This document shows, one piece after another, positions 61,155 to 64,000 of a stretch of DNA of 64,000 bases. The notes beneath the pieces are model-generated. The model was not told the origin of the DNA and did no database searches. It was given only the letters and a program-made list of their open reading frames with translations. Numbering within the stretch: position 1 is the first letter of the stretch; each line of letters opens with the position of its first letter. The position numbers and the translations under genes are program-made. Origin of the DNA: Glandiceps talaboti (lineage: Eukaryota > Hemichordata > Enteropneusta > Spengelidae); the NCBI RefSeq assembly GCF_964340395.1, contig NC_135567.1, positions 18,952,806 to 19,016,805 of the forward strand, written 5' to 3'.

Positions 61155-61407
61155 TAGACTGTCGACAGTCGTTCGTGCCTTTTTTTGCTACGTTTCATCT
61201 AAATCAAAGTCGTCGCCTTGCTCCATAGCACTGGATAATGCATACTGATAGGAACTGCGATTGCCGAAGGCATGAACTGTGAGTGTCGACTCGAAGGCAC
61301 TCACTGATCAGTATGTGGTTATAGTATTGCTACGGATCGGAGCGAGGCAACGACTTTAGTTTTAGATAAAACGTAGCAAAAAGGCACGAACGACTGTCGA
61401 CAGTCTA
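61155..61407. mobile_element. MITE with near-perfect 40-bp inverted ends
   Basis: Ends TAGACTGTCGACAGTCGTTC and GAACGACTGTCGACAGTCTA, with pairing continuing inward. About 253 bp; a TA target duplication is possible. Confidence 0.85.
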
Positions 61408-61989
61408 ATCACATTGCTGTATACTGACTAAGAACTGTTTGCATCGTAACATTTCATTACAGGAGTGTACACAACCATGAATATTTCAATCTACAGATAA
61501 GATACCAAGAATTCTTATTGCCAAGTAATACCGGGCAATAACTCCCCTTACCCTATCCCCACCCCACACACACACAGTGACACATACAGTAGCACACAAA
61601 CAGTTCAGCATATACTAAAAAACCGGGGTTGTCTGCATTGTAACTTGTATTACAGGAGAGTGCACACCAACCAATCTATATACACATTATTCATTGCACA
61701 TACATGTACCAAGACATCAAAAATTTATCAAATTTCTAATCATAAATTAATATGGTGGTCTATACCATACACACCAAGTAATGAATGACAGCCTTCTCTG
61801 AACTAATAATAAATAATAACAAATAAACTGATAAATCACAGATTATATCAAATATGATATTTGTTTAGAACACCTGTCCAATTTTTAAATATTTTCATAA
61901 CATCTGTGCATCTTTCAAATCGGATATTGAATACTACACGCACACATACTAATTACTACCTTTATTCTTTTTCACTGCAGGGCTTGAAA

Positions 61990-63020
61990 AGAACTACAGT
62001 AGTCAAGGGCATACAGACTACCAAATATGGCATACAGACTACCAAATATGGCATACAGACTACCAAATATGGCATACCGACTACCAAATATGACATACAG
62101 ACTACCAAATATGGCATACAGACTACCAAATATGGCATACAGACTACCAAATATGACATACAGACTACCAAATATGACATACAGACTACCAAATATGGAA
62201 TACAGACGACCAAATATGACATACAGACTACCAAATATGACATACAGACTACCAAATATGGCATACAGACTAACAAATATGGCATACAGACTACCAAATA
62301 TGGCATACAGACTACCAAATATGATATACAGACTACCAAATATGGCATACAGACTACCAAATATGATATACAGACTACCAAATATGGCATACAGACTACC
62401 AAATATGACATACAGACTACCAAATATGGCATACAGACTACCAAATATGACAGACTACAAAATATGGCATACAGACTACCAAATATGGCATAGACTACCA
62501 AATATGACATACAGACTACCAAATATGACATACAGACTACAAAATATGGCATACAGACTACCAAATATGGCATAGACTACCAAATATGACATACAGACTA
62601 CCAAATATGACATACAGACTACCAAATATGACATACAGACTAGTACCAAATACGGCATACAGACTACCAAATATGGCATAGACTACCAAATACGATATAC
62701 AGACTACCAAATATGGCATAAAGACTACCAAATATGACATACAGACTACCAAATATGATATACAGACTACCAAATATGATATACAGACTACCAAATATGA
62801 CATAGACTACCAAATATGACATACAGACTACCAAATGACATACAGACTACCAAATATGACATAGACTACCAAATATGGCATACAGACTACCAAATATGAC
62901 ATACAGACTACCAAATATGATATACAGACTACCAAATATGACATAGACTACCAAATATGACATACAGACTACCAAATATGGCATAGACTACCAAATATGG
63001 CATACAGACTACCAAATATT
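61990..63020. repeat. 21-bp tandem repeat, about 50 units
   Basis: Unit CATACAGACTACCAAATATG plus one base, with 18-bp variants lacking CAG. Because 21 is a multiple of three, frames stay open on both strands; these are not genes. Confidence 0.95.
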
Positions 63021-63059
63021 GTATCTTGACTACCAAATACATAATGTTGCACTATATGT

Positions 63060-63097
63060 GTATGCATGTGTGTTACTCTGGTGTGTATGTGTGCATA

Positions 63098-63143
<46 letters not shown>

Positions 63144-63325
63144 TGTGTGTCTGTGTGTGTCTGTGTCTGGGTGTATGCATGTATATGTGTATGTATACTG
63201 TTTGTGAATGTGCGTGTGTGTATGTACATGTGTATGTGTGTATGTATGTGTGTATGTATGTGTGTATGTGTGTGTATATGTATGTGTGTGTACATGTGTG
63301 TGTATGAATGTGCGTCTCTGTGTGT
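63060..63325. repeat. (TG)n / (TATG)n microsatellite
   Basis: Mixed TG and TATG repeat directly after the 21-bp array. Another TG run closes the window at about 63918-63990. Confidence 0.95.
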
Positions 63326-63917
63326 GTAATTGACACAAGATATAAAATGAGGTAGTTGATAATTTTTCATATCTTAGTATTTTATCTGTAGTTTGAGAGA
63401 TTCATAGTTGTGTACACTCCTGTAATAAAATGTTACTATGCAAACAGTTCTTAGTCAGTGTATCATGCTGGCCTATATTATACACACCATGTAATGAAGC
63501 TTATTAGACCAATGGAAATCAATGACAAATTGTACCTGAAACCGTTCACGTCGATAAATTTGACTGAAATTCACTACAAAGCCTAATAGTTAATTTGAGC
63601 CCTCTGCATGACTTATTAAAGAATGATAACAGATGGCTGTCTGATCATTCCATTGGGGAGTCTATATTACATAAAACATGTTAATTTTTTTCATTTTGAA
63701 TATCTGAGATTTAGTTGGTGATACATATACATGGAGGTATGTGCAGTCATTAGTGCATGTCATTCTAACTGCATTACATGTAAGAAACATTGTGCCTGTA
63801 TGTACATGTATGTATGCAAGTTATTGCAAAAAATATAGTTTATTATATTACTTAACTACCACTACGAGACTAAGAATACACAGAGTGTTATATTAATTGT
63901 CTACTATCTTTGTTGCA
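63326..63917. other. No gene recognised
   Basis: AT-rich; apart from the right arm at 63402-63460, nothing recognisable. Confidence 0.4.
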
Positions 63918-64000
63918 TGTGTGTGTATGTGTGTATGGGTGTGCGTGCGTGCGTGTGTGTGTGTGTGCGTGTGTGTGTGTGTGTGTTTCAACATGAGGGG

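Larger units (their letters stand above)
61430..63465. repeat. Inverted arms of about 60 bp around a 21-bp tandem array
   Basis: Left arm CTGACTAAGAACTGTTTGCA...GGAGTGTACACAAC at 61430-61475; right arm GTTGTGTACACTCC...TGCAAACAGTTCTTAGTCAG at 63402-63460. A third, direct relative is at 61640-61665. Confidence 0.7.

Noticed and set aside
61861-62575. Open frames of about 180-210 codons on both strands with IQTTKYG or CMPYLVV repeats
   Set aside because: Produced by the 21-bp tandem repeat, whose period is a multiple of three; no splice context, no domain.

Overview
The window is nuclear DNA from an animal, most likely a marine invertebrate; the species is not identifiable from sequence alone. 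It is AT-rich, and its genes are split into short coding blocks with GT-AG introns. It is crowded with microsatellites, minisatellites, short inverted-repeat transposons (MITEs) and tRNA-derived SINEs. Nothing bacterial is present: no operons, no CRISPR array and no long uninterrupted genes. Almost all long open frames are translations of simple repeats.

Two genes can be supported, both on the minus strand. The main one is a complete coding set for pyruvate kinase, running from 56010 down to 6987. Ten coding exons join in frame with matching splice phases into a 547-residue enzyme. Catalytic residues and the C-terminal fructose-1,6-bisphosphate (FBP) pocket are visible. There are two complete, equal-length versions of the last exon: a proximal one at 15984-16269 and a distal one at 6987-7272. 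The gene can therefore make two C-termini. They differ at 23 of 94 positions, including the serine/alanine at the end of the FBP phosphate loop.

The second gene starts at 2615 and runs off the left edge. Three coding exons give a 251-residue amino-terminal part of an unrecognised acidic, Ser/Thr-rich protein with three sumoylation-type Lys motifs, possibly a nuclear regulator.

The most unusual structure is a recurring pattern in the pyruvate kinase gene. Short pieces of its exons, each taken from an exon edge together with its splice site or stop codon, are copied again in the neighbouring DNA. Exon 1 (3' end), exon 6 (3' end), exon 8 (5' end, three extra copies), exon 9 (5' end, seven extra copies plus a minisatellite) and the distal last exon (stop-codon end, four extra copies) are all affected. 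Exon 9 is 167 nt and corresponds to the exon that vertebrates duplicated to make PKM1 and PKM2.

Layout: 1-2615 second gene; 2620-6986 intergenic DNA and pyruvate kinase 3' region, with a tandem array of SINE heads; 6987-7272 distal last exon; 7273-15983 repeats and MITEs; 15984-16269 proximal last exon; 16270-28305 intron 9, almost wholly tandem repeats; 28306-39931 exons 9 to 4, with a piggyBac-like element inside a LINE fragment in intron 4; 39932-50951 intron 3, with SINEs and foldback elements; 50952-56010 exons 3 to 1; 56011-64000 upstream 5' region, repeats only, no exon recognised.
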